A stretch of DNA of 64,000 nt from Terricaulis sp. GTDB taxonomy: Bacteria > Pseudomonadota > Alphaproteobacteria > Caulobacterales > Aquidulcibacteraceae. The DNA lies in NCBI GenBank assembly GCA_024707365.1, contig JANPZV010000005.1, positions 1,488,001 through 1,552,000 of the forward strand, in the 5' to 3' direction. Below the pieces are notes generated by a model. That model was given only the letters and a program-made list of their open reading frames with translations, did no database searches and had not been told where the DNA came from. Position numbers and translations under genes: made by a program. Shown here in pieces: positions 36,865-46,189 of this stretch (the first letter of the stretch is position 1; each line of letters begins with the position of its first letter).

Positions 36865-36961
36865 GGGCGCAGCTTAGCCGCCCGCCCGCGCTGGACAAAG
36901 CGGCCAATGCGCGCCAGCAAGGCCGCTTCCCCTCCCGCTGGAGGCTTTTTAGGCTGGCTCC

Positions 36962-37966
36962 ATGACCAATGGCGTCCTTTCCGACACAGAATTGAAGCGC
37001 GCGATCCGCGAGGGCTGGATCGCGGCGGACGCCGCCTTTCTGGACGACCAGATCCAGCCCGCCAGCCTTGACCTGCGCCTGGGCGACACCGCCTTCCGCC
37101 TCCGCGCCAGCTTCCTGCCGGGCCCGAACGCCACCGTGCGCGAGCGGCTGGATGATGAGCTGGTGATGCACAGAATCGATCTGCGCGGCGGGGCGGTGCT
37201 GGAAACTGGCTGCGTCTATCTGGTTGAGGTGCAGGAGGTGCTGAAACTGCCGGCGCACATTCATGGCGCGGCCAATCCGAAAAGCTCCACCGGGCGCGTC
37301 GATGTGTTCACGCGCCTCATCACTGATGGCGCCGCCGCGTTCGATGCGATTCCGGCCGGCTATCACGGCCCGATGTGGGCGGAGATCAGCCCGTGCACGT
37401 TCTCGGTGCTGGCGCGCACCGGCACGCGGCTGAGCCAAGCGCGCTTGCGGCGCGGCGCGGCAAAACCGGTGCGGGAGATCGATTTCACCATGGATTTGGC
37501 GCTTGAAGGGCCAGTCGGTTTTCGCGCCAAGCGCCATTCGGGCGTGATCGATCTTGATCGCATCGCCGGCGCCGATCCGCGCGATTTCTGGGAGCCGATG
37601 GAGGCGCGCAAGGGGCGCGTGGTGCTTGATCCCGGCGAGTTCTACATTTTCGCCTCGAAAGAAAACGTGCTGATCCCGCCCGATGAGGCCGCTGAGATGG
37701 CGCCGATCCGGCCGGAGCTGGGCGAGTTTCGCGCGCACTATGCCGGCTTCTTCGATCCCGGCTTTGGCGTTGCGCCGCACGAAGGGCGCGCGGTGCTGGA
37801 GGTGCGCTCGCGCGATGTGCCCTTCATCGTTGAGGATGGGCAGCCGGTGGGCAAGCTGGTGTTTGAGAAGCTCTCCGGCGCGGTGGAGCGGCTCTATGGC
37901 GAGGCGGGCTCGAACTATCAGGGGCAGGGCCTCAAGCTCTCCAAGCATTTCTCGCCCTGGCGCTGA
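36962..37966 (+). CDS. dcd: 2'-deoxycytidine 5'-triphosphate deaminase, bi-domain alphaproteobacterial type
   Basis: This encodes 334 residues with two dUTPase-like barrels in tandem. IQPASLDLRLGDTAFRLRAS opens the first, and NPKSSTGRVDVFTRLITDG is the active-site segment. The second contains RAHYAGFFDPGFGVAPHEGR and FIVEDGQPVGKLVFEKLSG. It supplies dUTP for dTMP synthesis. The single-chain duplicated form is about twice the length of the E. coli Dcd. Confidence 0.9.
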   Translation: MTNGVLSDTELKRAIREGWIAADAAFLDDQIQPASLDLRLGDTAFRLRASFLPGPNATVRERLDDELVMHRIDLRGGAVLETGCVYLVEVQEVLKLPAHIHGAANPKSSTGRVDVFTRLITDGAAAFDAIPAGYHGPMWAEISPCTFSVLARTGTRLSQARLRRGAAKPVREIDFTMDLALEGPVGFRAKRHSGVIDLDRIAGADPRDFWEPMEARKGRVVLDPGEFYIFASKENVLIPPDEAAEMAPIRPELGEFRAHYAGFFDPGFGVAPHEGRAVLEVRSRDVPFIVEDGQPVGKLVFEKLSGAVERLYGEAGSNYQGQGLKLSKHFSPWR

Positions 37967-38000
37967 AGGACAAACACATGCGCCGTATTGGAAAAGGTAC

Positions 38001-38059
38001 TTGACATCGCGCGGGTTTGAATGACAAACATACTTGTCACTTAGACAAAAGGTTTTGTC
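38001..38059 (+). promoter_or_regulatory. Promoter/operator region with two TTGTC palindromes
   Basis: After a -35-like TTGACA (38001-38006) come TGACAA (38022-38027) with TTGTCA (38034-38039), and GACAAAAGGTTTTGTC (38044-38059), which ends at the base before the ATG at 38060. The second palindrome covers the ribosome binding region. It is most simply the autoregulatory operator of the XRE protein encoded downstream. Confidence 0.7.
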
Positions 38060-38965
38060 ATGTCTTTGTCCCGCTCTTCCGCTGCTCCCGCCCGCGCGCG
38101 GGTTTATGGCTACGTCACGCTCAGCCTTTGCGCGCTCTTGCTGGTGGCCACGGGGCGGCCCACGACGAAAGCGCTGGACTGGATGGCCGGGCTCGGCGTG
38201 CCCGAGGGGCTCGCGCCGGTTCTGGCCTATGCGGCGCCTGCGCTGGTGCTGGTGGCGATGATGGCGCTGGCGCATGTGCTGACGCGCAAGCGCCCGCTCG
38301 TGCTGCGTTGGGCGGCGTTCCTGCTGCTGGGCGCGGTGGCGGGCTATGTGCTCGGCTTTTGCCTTGAGCTTTTCGCCGGCGCCGGCGGCTTTATCGATTG
38401 GGCTGTTGGGCCCTTGCGCGAGGCGGGGTGGATCGAGATCGGGCTTTGGATGCTGACGGCGGTTTGCCTTGCTCTGGCGGGCACAACCGCGTTCGTCGCC
38501 GTGCTCGGCAGCGCCGGCGCCGCGGCGATGCAAGTGGAGCCTGTCGCGCCGGAGGATATCGAAGTGCGCACGCATGAGCGGGCGATGATGGGCTGGTCTG
38601 CTGCGGGCATGGCCGCGCTCGGCGTTGCGTGCGGCGCGCTGGCGCTGGCGCGGCAAGTGGAGATCGACATGCGCGCCGCCATGGTGATCGCGGCGTGCGT
38701 GGGCATGGTCGTCAACGTCGCCATCGGGATCATTCTCTGGCGCGCGCTGGATGAGCTGCAGCGCCGCATGGTGATCGATAGCTACGCCATCTCCGCCATC
38801 GCGGTGACGGCGGGCGCGTTCGTCTGGGCGGCGGCCTCCGCTTTGGGCGCGGTGGGGCCGATCGATGCGGGCCTGTTGTTCCTGGCGCTCACCGCCGCGC
38901 AGCTGATCGTCGCCATCCATATCACCGCCAAGGGCGCGCCGCAGGGCGCGGGGGGCGGCGCATGA
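38060..38965 (+). CDS. Multi-pass membrane protein, partner of an XRE regulator
   Basis: This encodes 301 residues with about eight hydrophobic helices (first at about 16-33, last at about 270-290). Short charged loops include HVLTRKRPLVLRW and RALDELQRRMVIDSYA. The latter motif is common to membrane proteins encoded next to small XRE regulators. The function is unknown. It overlaps the XRE gene by 4 bp (ATGA) and is probably co-regulated from the palindromic operator. Confidence 0.75.
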   Translation: MSLSRSSAAPARARVYGYVTLSLCALLLVATGRPTTKALDWMAGLGVPEGLAPVLAYAAPALVLVAMMALAHVLTRKRPLVLRWAAFLLLGAVAGYVLGFCLELFAGAGGFIDWAVGPLREAGWIEIGLWMLTAVCLALAGTTAFVAVLGSAGAAAMQVEPVAPEDIEVRTHERAMMGWSAAGMAALGVACGALALARQVEIDMRAAMVIAACVGMVVNVAIGIILWRALDELQRRMVIDSYAISAIAVTAGAFVWAAASALGAVGPIDAGLLFLALTAAQLIVAIHITAKGAPQGAGGGA

Positions 38966-39163
38966 AAAACCGCCTTCGCGTGCTGCGCGCGGAGCGGGCG
39001 TGGAGCCAGGCCGATCTCGCCGAGCGGCTCGGCGCCCTCGCGGCAGACGGTGAACGCGATCGAGACGGGGCGTTACGATCCATCCTTGCCGCTTGCGTTC
39101 AAAATCGCGCGGCTGTTCGCTATGCCAATCGAACAGATCTTTCTCGATGAGCCCGAAACCTGA
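38962..39163 (+). CDS. Small XRE-family HTH regulator, one frameshift
   Basis: With one C removed from GCCC at about 39031-39034, the product reads MKNRLRVLRAERAWSQADLA, ERLGASRQTVNAIETGRYDP and SLPLAFKIARLFAMPIEQIF: a complete 66-residue single-HTH regulator. It is translationally coupled to the membrane protein gene upstream. It is the likely ligand of the TTGTC palindromes at 38022-38059. Confidence 0.82.
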
Positions 39164-39165
39164 TC

Positions 39166-39678
39166 ATGCGGCCCGCCACCGAAGCGGATATTCCCGCGCT
39201 CCACGCCTTGGTGGAAAGCGCCTATCGCGGCGAAAGCGCCAAGCGCGGCTGGACCCATGAAGCCGATCTGCTGGGCGGGCAGCGCACCGATTCCGAAGCG
39301 CTTGCTGCTGTGATCGCTGATCCGGCGCAGGTGGTTTTATTGGCCGAAGAGGGCGCGGCGCTGATCGGCTGCGTGCAGATCGCGGATAAGGGCGGCGCCT
39401 GCGCCTATCTCGGCATGCTCACCGTGCGGCCTGATCTGCAAAGCGCAGGCCTTGGCCGCCGGCTTATCGAAGCCGCCGAAGCGCATGCCCGCAACGCCTT
39501 CGCCGCGCGCGTGATGCAAATGACGGTGATCAAGCAGCGCGGCGAGCTGATCGATTGGTATGTCCGGCGCGGCTATGCGCTCAGCGGCCGTGAAGCGCCG
39601 TTTCCGCTCGATGACGCGCGCTTTGGTTTGCCGAAAACGCGCGACCTTGTGTTCGTGGTGCTGGAGAAGCGGCTTTAG
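39166..39678 (+). CDS. GNAT-family N-acetyltransferase
   Basis: This encodes 170 residues. The acetyl-CoA motif A is seen as YLGMLTVRPDLQSAGLGRRL with the Q/RxxGxG/A pattern, and motif B as MTVIKQRGELIDWYVRRGYA. The substrate is unknown. The ATG lies 2 bp after the XRE stop. Confidence 0.85.
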   Translation: MRPATEADIPALHALVESAYRGESAKRGWTHEADLLGGQRTDSEALAAVIADPAQVVLLAEEGAALIGCVQIADKGGACAYLGMLTVRPDLQSAGLGRRLIEAAEAHARNAFAARVMQMTVIKQRGELIDWYVRRGYALSGREAPFPLDDARFGLPKTRDLVFVVLEKRL

Positions 39679-39679
39679 C

Positions 39680-40246
39680 TCAGCTCTTGCGCGCCATGGC
39701 GTCGAGCTGCTTTTGCATCGCTTCCATTTGCTTGCGCAATTGGGTGAGCTGCTCGTCCTTGGCGTCGTCTTCGCTGGCGTCATCGGCCTTGGGCATGCCG
39801 GGGAAATTGGCCCCGCCTGCAAACGGCGCCCACAGCTTCATGGCCTGCTGAAACATCGCCATGTTGCGCTGGGCTTGCTCCTCAAACACGCCCATGGGCG
39901 AAGCCCCGCCGAACGCGCGCGTCATGTTTTCGCGCATCTGCTCTTGCGCCTTGGAGAAGCTCTCCATGCTCATTTCCAGATAAGGCGGCAGGTAGCCTTG
40001 CATCTGATCGCCATAAAAGCGGATCAGCCGCCGCAGGAATTGCACCGGCAAAAGATTTTGCCCGCGGCTTTCCTGATCGAAAATGATCTGCGTCAGCACC
40101 GAGCGGGTGATGTCTTCCCCGGTCTTGGCGTCCTGCACGGTAAAATCGATACCCTCGCGCACCATCTCCGAAAGATGATCGAGCGTCACATAGCTTGAGG
40201 CCGCCGTGTTGTAGAGCCGCCGGTTGGCGTACTTTTTGATGATCAC
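39680..40246 (-). CDS. phaR: Polyhydroxyalkanoate synthesis repressor PhaR
   Basis: This encodes a 188-residue PHB/PHA-granule-responsive repressor. The N-terminal DNA-binding domain IIKKYANRRLYNTAASSYVT, LDHLSEMVREG and the PHB accumulation motif TGEDITRSVLTQIIFDQESR are diagnostic. A C-terminal amphipathic coiled coil follows (MEAMQKQLDAMARKS). It is divergent from phaA; a candidate operator lies between them. Confidence 0.95.
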   Translation of the reverse strand: MIIKKYANRRLYNTAASSYVTLDHLSEMVREGIDFTVQDAKTGEDITRSVLTQIIFDQESRGQNLLPVQFLRRLIRFYGDQMQGYLPPYLEMSMESFSKAQEQMRENMTRAFGGASPMGVFEEQAQRNMAMFQQAMKLWAPFAGGANFPGMPKADDASEDDAKDEQLTQLRKQMEAMQKQLDAMARKS

Positions 40247-40369
40247 GGGCTCATTTTGAGCGCCCGCACCGCCGGCTTCCCCGCCGCCTGGCCGTCCGAA
40301 TCCGCCACTTTATCGTCCTTCGATTTTGGCGCCCGCGAAGAGCGCGTATACGAAACAACCTCACCCTTC

Positions 40370-40386
40370 CTTGCGTGCAATGCAAG
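40370..40386. promoter_or_regulatory. Candidate PhaR operator
   Basis: The inverted repeat CTTGC-N7-GCAAG lies in the 264-bp gap between divergent phaR and phaA. PhaR proteins are known to bind TGC/GCA-type inverted repeats, so this is the best site in the gap. Confidence 0.5.
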
Positions 40387-40510
40387 ATAAAGGCGCCGAA
40401 TTCGCCAGCCATAAGCGCTGCTTCAGCTTGGATTTCGCGCCTTGCTTGTGCGATAGGACCGCTAAGACTTCGTTGCCGCCTGGGCCATGCGCCCCGCAGG
40501 AGCCGCCGCC

Positions 40511-41683
40511 ATGACTGAGATTGTTATCGTATCAGCCGCCCGCACGCCCGTTGGCGCGTTCTCGGGCGCACTTGCAACAACGCCCGCGCATGAGCTCGGC
40601 AAGGTCGCCATTCTTGCTGCATTGCAGCGCGCCAATGTCGATCCCAAGGATGTGTCCGAAGTGGTGCTCGGCCAGGTGCTCACGGCCGGGCAGGGGATGA
40701 ACCCCGCGCGCCAAGCCAGCCGCGCCGCCGGCGTGCCGGATGAAGCGCCTGCCTGGGGGCTCAACCAGGTGTGCGGCTCAGGGCTCCGCGCGGTGGCTGT
40801 GGCTTACCAGCAGATCAAGGCGGGGGACGCCTCGATCGTCGTCGCCGGCGGGCAGGAAAATATGAGCCTCGCCCAGCACGCGGCGCTTTTGCGCCCAGGC
40901 GTGAAAATGGGCCCGCTCGATTTCAAAGACACCATGATCAATGACGGCCTGACTGACGTTTTCAATCAGTACCATATGGGCGTCACGGCGGAGAACGTCG
41001 CCGAAAAGTGGCAGATCAGCCGCGCGCAGCAGGATGAATTCGCCACCGCCTCGCAGCACAAAGCCAGCGCCGCGCAAAAGGCCGGCAAGTTCAAGGATGA
41101 GATCGCCGCCGTCACCGTGAAGGGGCGCAAGGGCGATGTCGTCGTTGAGGACGATGAATACATCAAACACGACGCCACCGTCGAAGGCGCGGCCAAGCTG
41201 CGCGCGGCGTTCAAGAAGGATGGCACGGTGACGGCCGCCAATGCGTCCGGCATCAATGACGGCGCGGCCGCCCTTGTGGTGATGAGCGCCGATGAAGCCA
41301 ACAAGCGCGGGCTCACGCCTTTGGCGCGCATCGCCTCTTGGGCCTCGCGCGGGGTTGATCCGGCGATCATGGGCGTTGGGCCCACGCCGTCCTCCAAGGC
41401 CGCTTTGGAGAAGGCCGGCTGGAAGGTTTCCGACCTTGATCTCGTCGAAGCCAACGAAGCCTTCGCGGCGCAAGCCTGCGCGGTGAACAAGGATATGGGC
41501 TGGGATCCGGCGATCGTGAACGTCAACGGCGGCGCGATTGCGATCGGCCACCCGATCGGCGCTTCGGGGGCGCGCGTGCTCACCACGCTGCTCTATGAGC
41601 TGCAGCGCCGCGGCAAAAGCCGCGGCCTCGCCACGCTCTGCATCGGCGGGGGGATGGGCATTGCGCTCTGTGTCGAACGCTAG
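40511..41683 (+). CDS. phaA: Acetyl-CoA C-acetyltransferase (beta-ketothiolase)
   Basis: This encodes a 390-residue biosynthetic thiolase condensing two acetyl-CoA, the first step to PHB. The nucleophilic Cys is in [12 protein letters not shown], the other catalytic residues in [18 protein letters not shown] and in [12 protein letters not shown]. The position next to phaR supports phaA over a degradative atoB, but the two cannot be separated by sequence alone. The start at 40511 is set by [13 protein letters not shown]. Confidence 0.92.
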   Translation: MTEIVIVSAARTPVGAFSGALATTPAHELGKVAILAALQRANVDPKDVSEVVLGQVLTAGQGMNPARQASRAAGVPDEAPAWGLNQVCGSGLRAVAVAYQQIKAGDASIVVAGGQENMSLAQHAALLRPGVKMGPLDFKDTMINDGLTDVFNQYHMGVTAENVAEKWQISRAQQDEFATASQHKASAAQKAGKFKDEIAAVTVKGRKGDVVVEDDEYIKHDATVEGAAKLRAAFKKDGTVTAANASGINDGAAALVVMSADEANKRGLTPLARIASWASRGVDPAIMGVGPTPSSKAALEKAGWKVSDLDLVEANEAFAAQACAVNKDMGWDPAIVNVNGGAIAIGHPIGASGARVLTTLLYELQRRGKSRGLATLCIGGGMGIALCVER

Positions 41684-41796
41684 TTCGACACAGCATTCAA
41701 AAATGTGCGTGGAGCGGGCCTGATCGTTCGGGAACTTTATCGGCCTTGGCGCGTCGATTGGGGCGGAAGCGGCTACGCCGCAGCAGGGAGCGCCCC

Positions 41797-42421
41797 ATGG
41801 CTGTTCAAACGATTGATCGCGCCTCCGGCGCGCAGCGCGCGCACAAGGCCAAGGCTGGCGCAATTGCAAAGGCCAAGGCGCTCGCGCCTTCGCTGGCGGC
41901 GCGCATCGGCAGCACCCCCGCCACCAAATATCGCGGCGACCCCAACATTTTTGGCCGCCTGGTCGAAGATCATGATCGCCATCGCGCTTTGCTGGCGATG
42001 ATCGAGCAAACCCAGGGCGATTCCGCGGACCGGCGCGCGCTGTTCAAGGAATTGGTGCGCGAGGTGAAAGCCCACGCCGCCGCCGAGGAGCAGGCGCTGT
42101 GGTCCAGCGTGCTGCGCGAGCCGAAAACCACGGATTTCGCCCGACACGCCGTCGCCGAGCACAAGGAATTGGACGATATGCTCGCCGATCTCGCCGCGCG
42201 CGACATGGCCTCCTCAGGCTGGCTGCGCCGCTTCGCTGAGATGAAGGATGAATATCTGCATCACATCCGCGAGGAGGAGCAAGAGCAGTTCGTCGCCGCC
42301 GAAAAGACGCTGACGACAGCAGATCTCAAATATATGCGCGGCGTGTTTAGCCGCCGCAAGAAACAAGAAAAAGGCCGGCGCGAAGGTGGAGAAAAAACTC
42401 AAGCGCAAGGGCAAGGATTAA
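41797..42421 (+). CDS. Hemerythrin-domain protein with basic tail, one frameshift
   Basis: This encodes about 207 residues. The hemerythrin helices carry the di-iron ligands: VEDHDRHRALLAMIE, VKAHAAAEEQALWS, AVAEHKELDDML and YLHHIREEEQEQF. The tail becomes Lys-rich after the frame is corrected by removing one G at about 42372-42373: KKQEKAGAKVEKKLKRKGKD. The N-terminal 40 residues are also basic. It may bind oxygen, NO or iron; the two basic tails hint at nucleic-acid or surface binding. Confidence 0.8.
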
Positions 42422-42690
42422 GCGCCGAAGCGCCGGGATTTAAATGCGTCCCACACCTGATGGATCAAAGCCGGGTCGCATCTACGCCCGCAAAGACGCT
42501 TTAGGCCCGAATCAACGTGCGGTGGAGCGTTGCACTGGCGCAGGGGATTTGCGCGCAGGCGGCGCACGCCTGACGCGAATGTAATGAGACCGTGATCGCC
42601 CCGTCATGCGGCGGCTCTGGACGATTCGCCGCCGCCGTATCAGGATGCGTAGAGTTAACGGCGCGGCGCGCCGGGGATGGAACGCGAAGG

Positions 42691-43593
42691 GTGGAAAAGA
42701 ACCCGCAACGGCAACGCACAGCAGCGGCCGCGCTTGAACCGCGCGTTTCGGCTGTCGTGGTTGCGCGGCATGTCCGCCCCAAATCGGCCGCCTCCTCAGC
42801 GCTCGATCTCTGCCTGCGCAGCGCCCTGGCCGAGCCGTGGATCGATGATCTTGTGATCGTCGATCACGGCAATCCGGCCGAAATCACCGCCGCGTTTCGC
42901 CAGCTGCAGCTGGATCGGCGCGATGTGAAGCTCGTCAGTGCGGCGCCTGGGTTGAGCGCGGCGGCGGCCGCCAATCTTGGCGCGGACGCCGCGCTGGGGC
43001 GCTGGCTGCTGTTTTTGGACGCTGGCATCGTGCTGCAACGCGGCGCGGTGGCGCGCATGGCGGCTGCCGGGGGCGGGGCGCGCGCGCCTTGGATCGTCGG
43101 CGGGCGGCTGCTGGATGCGCGCGGGCGCGAGCGCCCGGCCGCGCGCAGCGGCGCGCTCAACACCTGGTCAGCCATCGCTTTGGCGATGGACTGGCGCGGC
43201 CCTCGCCCGCTGCGGCGGCGCGGGCTGCGGATCGAGCCCGATGAGCCGACGCAGGTGGCGGCGGTGTCCGGTGAGTTCATGCTGGTGGGGCGCGCTGATT
43301 TTCATGCGCTCGGCGGGTTTGACGATCAATTCGTCACCGACGGCGCCGATCTCGATCTGTGCCATCGCGCGATGGATGCGGGCGGGGCGGTGCTGTTTCA
43401 ATCGAGCGCGACGGGCGTGCAATTCATGCGCGCTCATGGCGGGGCGCGCCGCGCGCAAGGGCTCGCGCGTTTTGCCGCCAAGAGCGCAAAGACGCCGCTG
43501 CAAAAAGCCTTCGCGCTGATCGCGGCGCCGGCTTTGGCGATTTTGGTGGCGCTCAAGGATTTTGTGGTGGGGCGTCCGCCGCTTCCGCGCTGA
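42691..43593 (+). CDS. Glycosyltransferase family 2 protein
   Basis: This encodes about 300 residues. The GT-A features are SAVVVARHVRPKSAASSALD, LVIVDHGNPAEITAAFRQ, LGRWLLFLDAGIVLQRGAV (the DxD-like position is DAG) and VSGEFMLVGRADFHALGGFD with TDGADLDLCHRAMDAG (ED-type acceptor site). The start is uncertain: GTG at 42691 has a close purine stretch, and an upstream reading to 42592 is possible. Its 3' end overlaps the convergent GT39 gene by 41 bp. Confidence 0.78.
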   Translation: MEKNPQRQRTAAAALEPRVSAVVVARHVRPKSAASSALDLCLRSALAEPWIDDLVIVDHGNPAEITAAFRQLQLDRRDVKLVSAAPGLSAAAAANLGADAALGRWLLFLDAGIVLQRGAVARMAAAGGGARAPWIVGGRLLDARGRERPAARSGALNTWSAIALAMDWRGPRPLRRRGLRIEPDEPTQVAAVSGEFMLVGRADFHALGGFDDQFVTDGADLDLCHRAMDAGGAVLFQSSATGVQFMRAHGGARRAQGLARFAAKSAKTPLQKAFALIAAPALAILVALKDFVVGRPPLPR

Positions 43594-45259
43594 CCGCGCG
43601 GCCCGCAAACAGCGCCACGCGCTCGCCGCGCCCTACCGCCAAGCCGCGCGACGCCGGCTCAGCCGCTTCAAACATCAGCCCGCGTGCGGCGAGGGCCTCA
43701 TCCAGCGCTTGCACCTCGCGGCCTTCGACGAGGATGGCTTGGCCCTCTTCGGCGCGCGCGCCAGCCTCGGCCGCCTCGACCAAGCGAATGTCGCTGCGGG
43801 TGAGAAAAATGAGGCTCGCTTCGCGATAGCCGACCACCCAGAGCGGCCGATCCGCGCGCGGCAATAGCCTCGCCCGCGCCAACGCCGCCACCGCCTCGCC
43901 GCTCACATGCACCTCGCGCGCTTCCGGCAACAGCCGCTCACGCAAGCTGAAGGAAAACGTAAGCGCGCAAGCGATGAGCACGCCCGCGCGCGCGGCGGGG
44001 CGGCGCAGGCTCAACAGCGCGGCGAGCGCAAGGCCCAGCACGCCGCAGCCGATCAGCGCGGCGGAAACGGCGCGGCGGATGTCGCTGCCCGCATCGCCCG
44101 GCATCAAGGTGGCGCTGGCGGCGGTGAGCGCGACGATCGCCGCGCCCGAAACGCCAAACAGCACAAGCCCGGCGGGATGGGCGGTGCGCCAGCCGCGCTT
44201 GGCCATCGCCTCAAGCCCGGCGCCGCACAGCAGGCAGATCGCCGGATACATCGGCAGCACGTAATGCGGCAGCTTGAACGGGGTGAGTTCAAAGAACGCG
44301 AAGCTGGCCCCAGCCCAAGCGATGAGGAAACGATACGGCGCGCCCTCGTCCTCAGCGCGCGGGCCGCGCACGGCGCCGAAGGCGAGCCGCGCAGCGGCGG
44401 GCAGCGCGTAGGTGGCGGGAAAGATCAGGAAAGGCAGCAGGAAAAGGTGATAGCCGGGCAAGGCTTCGCCGCTGATGAGCTTGGGGATCACATCGCCCGC
44501 TATGCCGGCAAGGTAGGCGCCGCCGGTTGCGAGATTGGCGGCGATGAACCAAGGCGCGGCGATCAGCAAAGCGAGCAAGGGCGCTGGCGGCCATAGCAGC
44601 GGCTTGAGCCAAGCGGCGCGCCGCTCCCATGCGGTCAGCGCGCCAAGCGTGAGCGCAATGACAAGCGGGCTTACCGGCCCTTTGATGAGCACCCCGCACG
44701 CCAGCGCCGCCCAGAAGATCAGCGCATAGAGGCGCGGCCGCGCCGCCCCCATGCGCAGATGCGCCAGCGCCGCCATGGCCAGCGTGGTGAAGCCGGCAAG
44801 CAGCGCATCGGTTTTCGCCAGCATGCCCTCAAAGCCAGCCATCATGCCGGCGGCGAACAGCGCGGCGCCAAGCAGCGCCAGGCGCTGGCCAAACAGCGCA
44901 GCCCCCGCCCAAAGCGTGGCCATCGCCGCCAGCATCAGCCCAAGCGTGGAGGGCAGCCTGTAGGCCCACATCGACGCATTGAGGCGCTCCCCGCCGAAGG
45001 TTTCTACCGAAGCCGCTTGCAGCCAATAGGCGCCGATGGGTTTGAGCGTGCGCTCTTCTTCGCCGAGGCGGATGCGGCCGTAATCGCCGGTTTCCACCAT
45101 CTGCCGCGCGGCCTGGGCGTAGCGGGCCTCATCCAGATCCGTCACCGGCATGCGGCCCGCGCCGAGCTGGGCCGAGAACAAGGCGATCAGCGCCGCCAGC
45201 ACATAGCCGCGCCAGCCGGCGGCGAACTGGTCATAGAGGGAAGGGGGCGGGGCGGGCAT
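43553..45259 (-). CDS. Glycosyltransferase family 39 (ArnT/PMT-like) membrane protein
   Basis: This encodes 568 residues with about twelve helices in the N-terminal 420 residues. The periplasmic loop 1 motif MPVTDLDEARYAQAARQMVE with the Asp-Glu pair, and LPHYVLPMYPAICLLCGAGL, are typical of the ArnT branch, which moves sugars from polyprenyl phosphates to lipid A or other envelope acceptors. It lies between two GT2 genes, one of which may make the polyprenyl-phosphate sugar. Confidence 0.88.
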   Translation of the reverse strand: MPAPPPSLYDQFAAGWRGYVLAALIALFSAQLGAGRMPVTDLDEARYAQAARQMVETGDYGRIRLGEEERTLKPIGAYWLQAASVETFGGERLNASMWAYRLPSTLGLMLAAMATLWAGAALFGQRLALLGAALFAAGMMAGFEGMLAKTDALLAGFTTLAMAALAHLRMGAARPRLYALIFWAALACGVLIKGPVSPLVIALTLGALTAWERRAAWLKPLLWPPAPLLALLIAAPWFIAANLATGGAYLAGIAGDVIPKLISGEALPGYHLFLLPFLIFPATYALPAAARLAFGAVRGPRAEDEGAPYRFLIAWAGASFAFFELTPFKLPHYVLPMYPAICLLCGAGLEAMAKRGWRTAHPAGLVLFGVSGAAIVALTAASATLMPGDAGSDIRRAVSAALIGCGVLGLALAALLSLRRPAARAGVLIACALTFSFSLRERLLPEAREVHVSGEAVAALARARLLPRADRPLWVVGYREASLIFLTRSDIRLVEAAEAGARAEEGQAILVEGREVQALDEALAARGLMFEAAEPASRGLAVGRGERVALFAGRAVSAEAADAPPQNP

Positions 45260-45371
45260 GCTGGTCCGGTGATAACCTCGAGCGGGCAGGGCGCGCCATG
45301 CCAGATGGGCGCCGCTCTCGCTTCGGCGCGGCGGAGCAGCTAAGAGAGCCGCCCAACCCGGCGGAACCGGG

Positions 45372-46119
45372 GTGCAAAGAGATCATATCTTGGCCGAGAG
45401 CATCGAATTCAGCGTGGTGGTTCCCGTCCGCGACGAGGAGGGCAACGCCGGCGCCCTGGCGCGCGAGATCGCCCAGGCGCTCGATGGCCGCTCTTTCGAG
45501 ATCATTTTCGTGGACGATAGCTCGCGCGATGAGACGCGCGCGGAATTGGCGGCGCTGAAGGGCGAGTTGCCGATGCTGCGCCTGATCGGCCACCGCATCA
45601 ATGCGGGGCAGAGCCGGGCGGTGCGCACCGGCGTGCTGGCGGCGCGCGCCGGTTGTGGGCACGCTGGATGGCGATGGGCAGAACGATCCCGCCGATCTGC
45701 CGAAGCTTTACACGCGGCTCACGCGCGCCGATGCGGCGCCGGAACTTGGCATGGTCGCCGGCAAGCGCGGCAAGCGGCAGGACAATTGGAGCAAGCGCTG
45801 GGCCTCGCGCATCGCCAACACCATCCGCAAGGCGGCGCTGAAAGATGGCGCCGATGATAGCGGCTCTGGCGTCAAGGTGTTCAAAAGGGAGGCGTTTTTG
45901 CGCCTTCCCTACTTTGATCACATGCACCGCTTCATGCCGGCGCTGATGCTGCGTGAAGGCTATGCAGTTGAGTTTTTGGAGGTTAATCATCGTGCGCGGG
46001 GCGCGGGCCGCTCCAAGTACACGAACCTGGGGCGCTTGGCCGCGAACATGTCCGATCTGTTCGGCGTGATGTGGCTGAGAAGCCGGGCCCGCCTCCCAGG
46101 GGGAACGGACGAGCTTTAG
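45372..46119 (+). CDS. Dolichol/polyprenyl-phosphate sugar synthase-like GT2, one frameshift
   Basis: The GT-A start FSVVVPVRDEEGNAGALARE, IIFVDDSSRDETRAELAAL and, in a second frame, VVGTLDGDGQNDPADLPKLY (DGDGQN is the catalytic DxD), then GSGVKVFKREAFLRLPYFDH and HRARGAGRSKYTNLGRLAAN define a DPM/ArnC-type synthase without the C-terminal membrane helices. The frame changes at about 45640-45655, where one extra G explains it. The start is GTG at 45372. It is divergent from the GT39 gene, its likely partner. Confidence 0.83.
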
Positions 46120-46189
46120 GCTTTTTCGTTGCGCGTTTCGTTTCGGGCAAGCGGGGCACGGCCCGCGCGCTTTGAGCTAGGGGAGTTCC

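Noticed and set aside
36824..38920. 698-codon minus-strand open frame over dcd and the membrane protein
   Set aside because: It is antisense to well-supported genes and shows only compositional bias.
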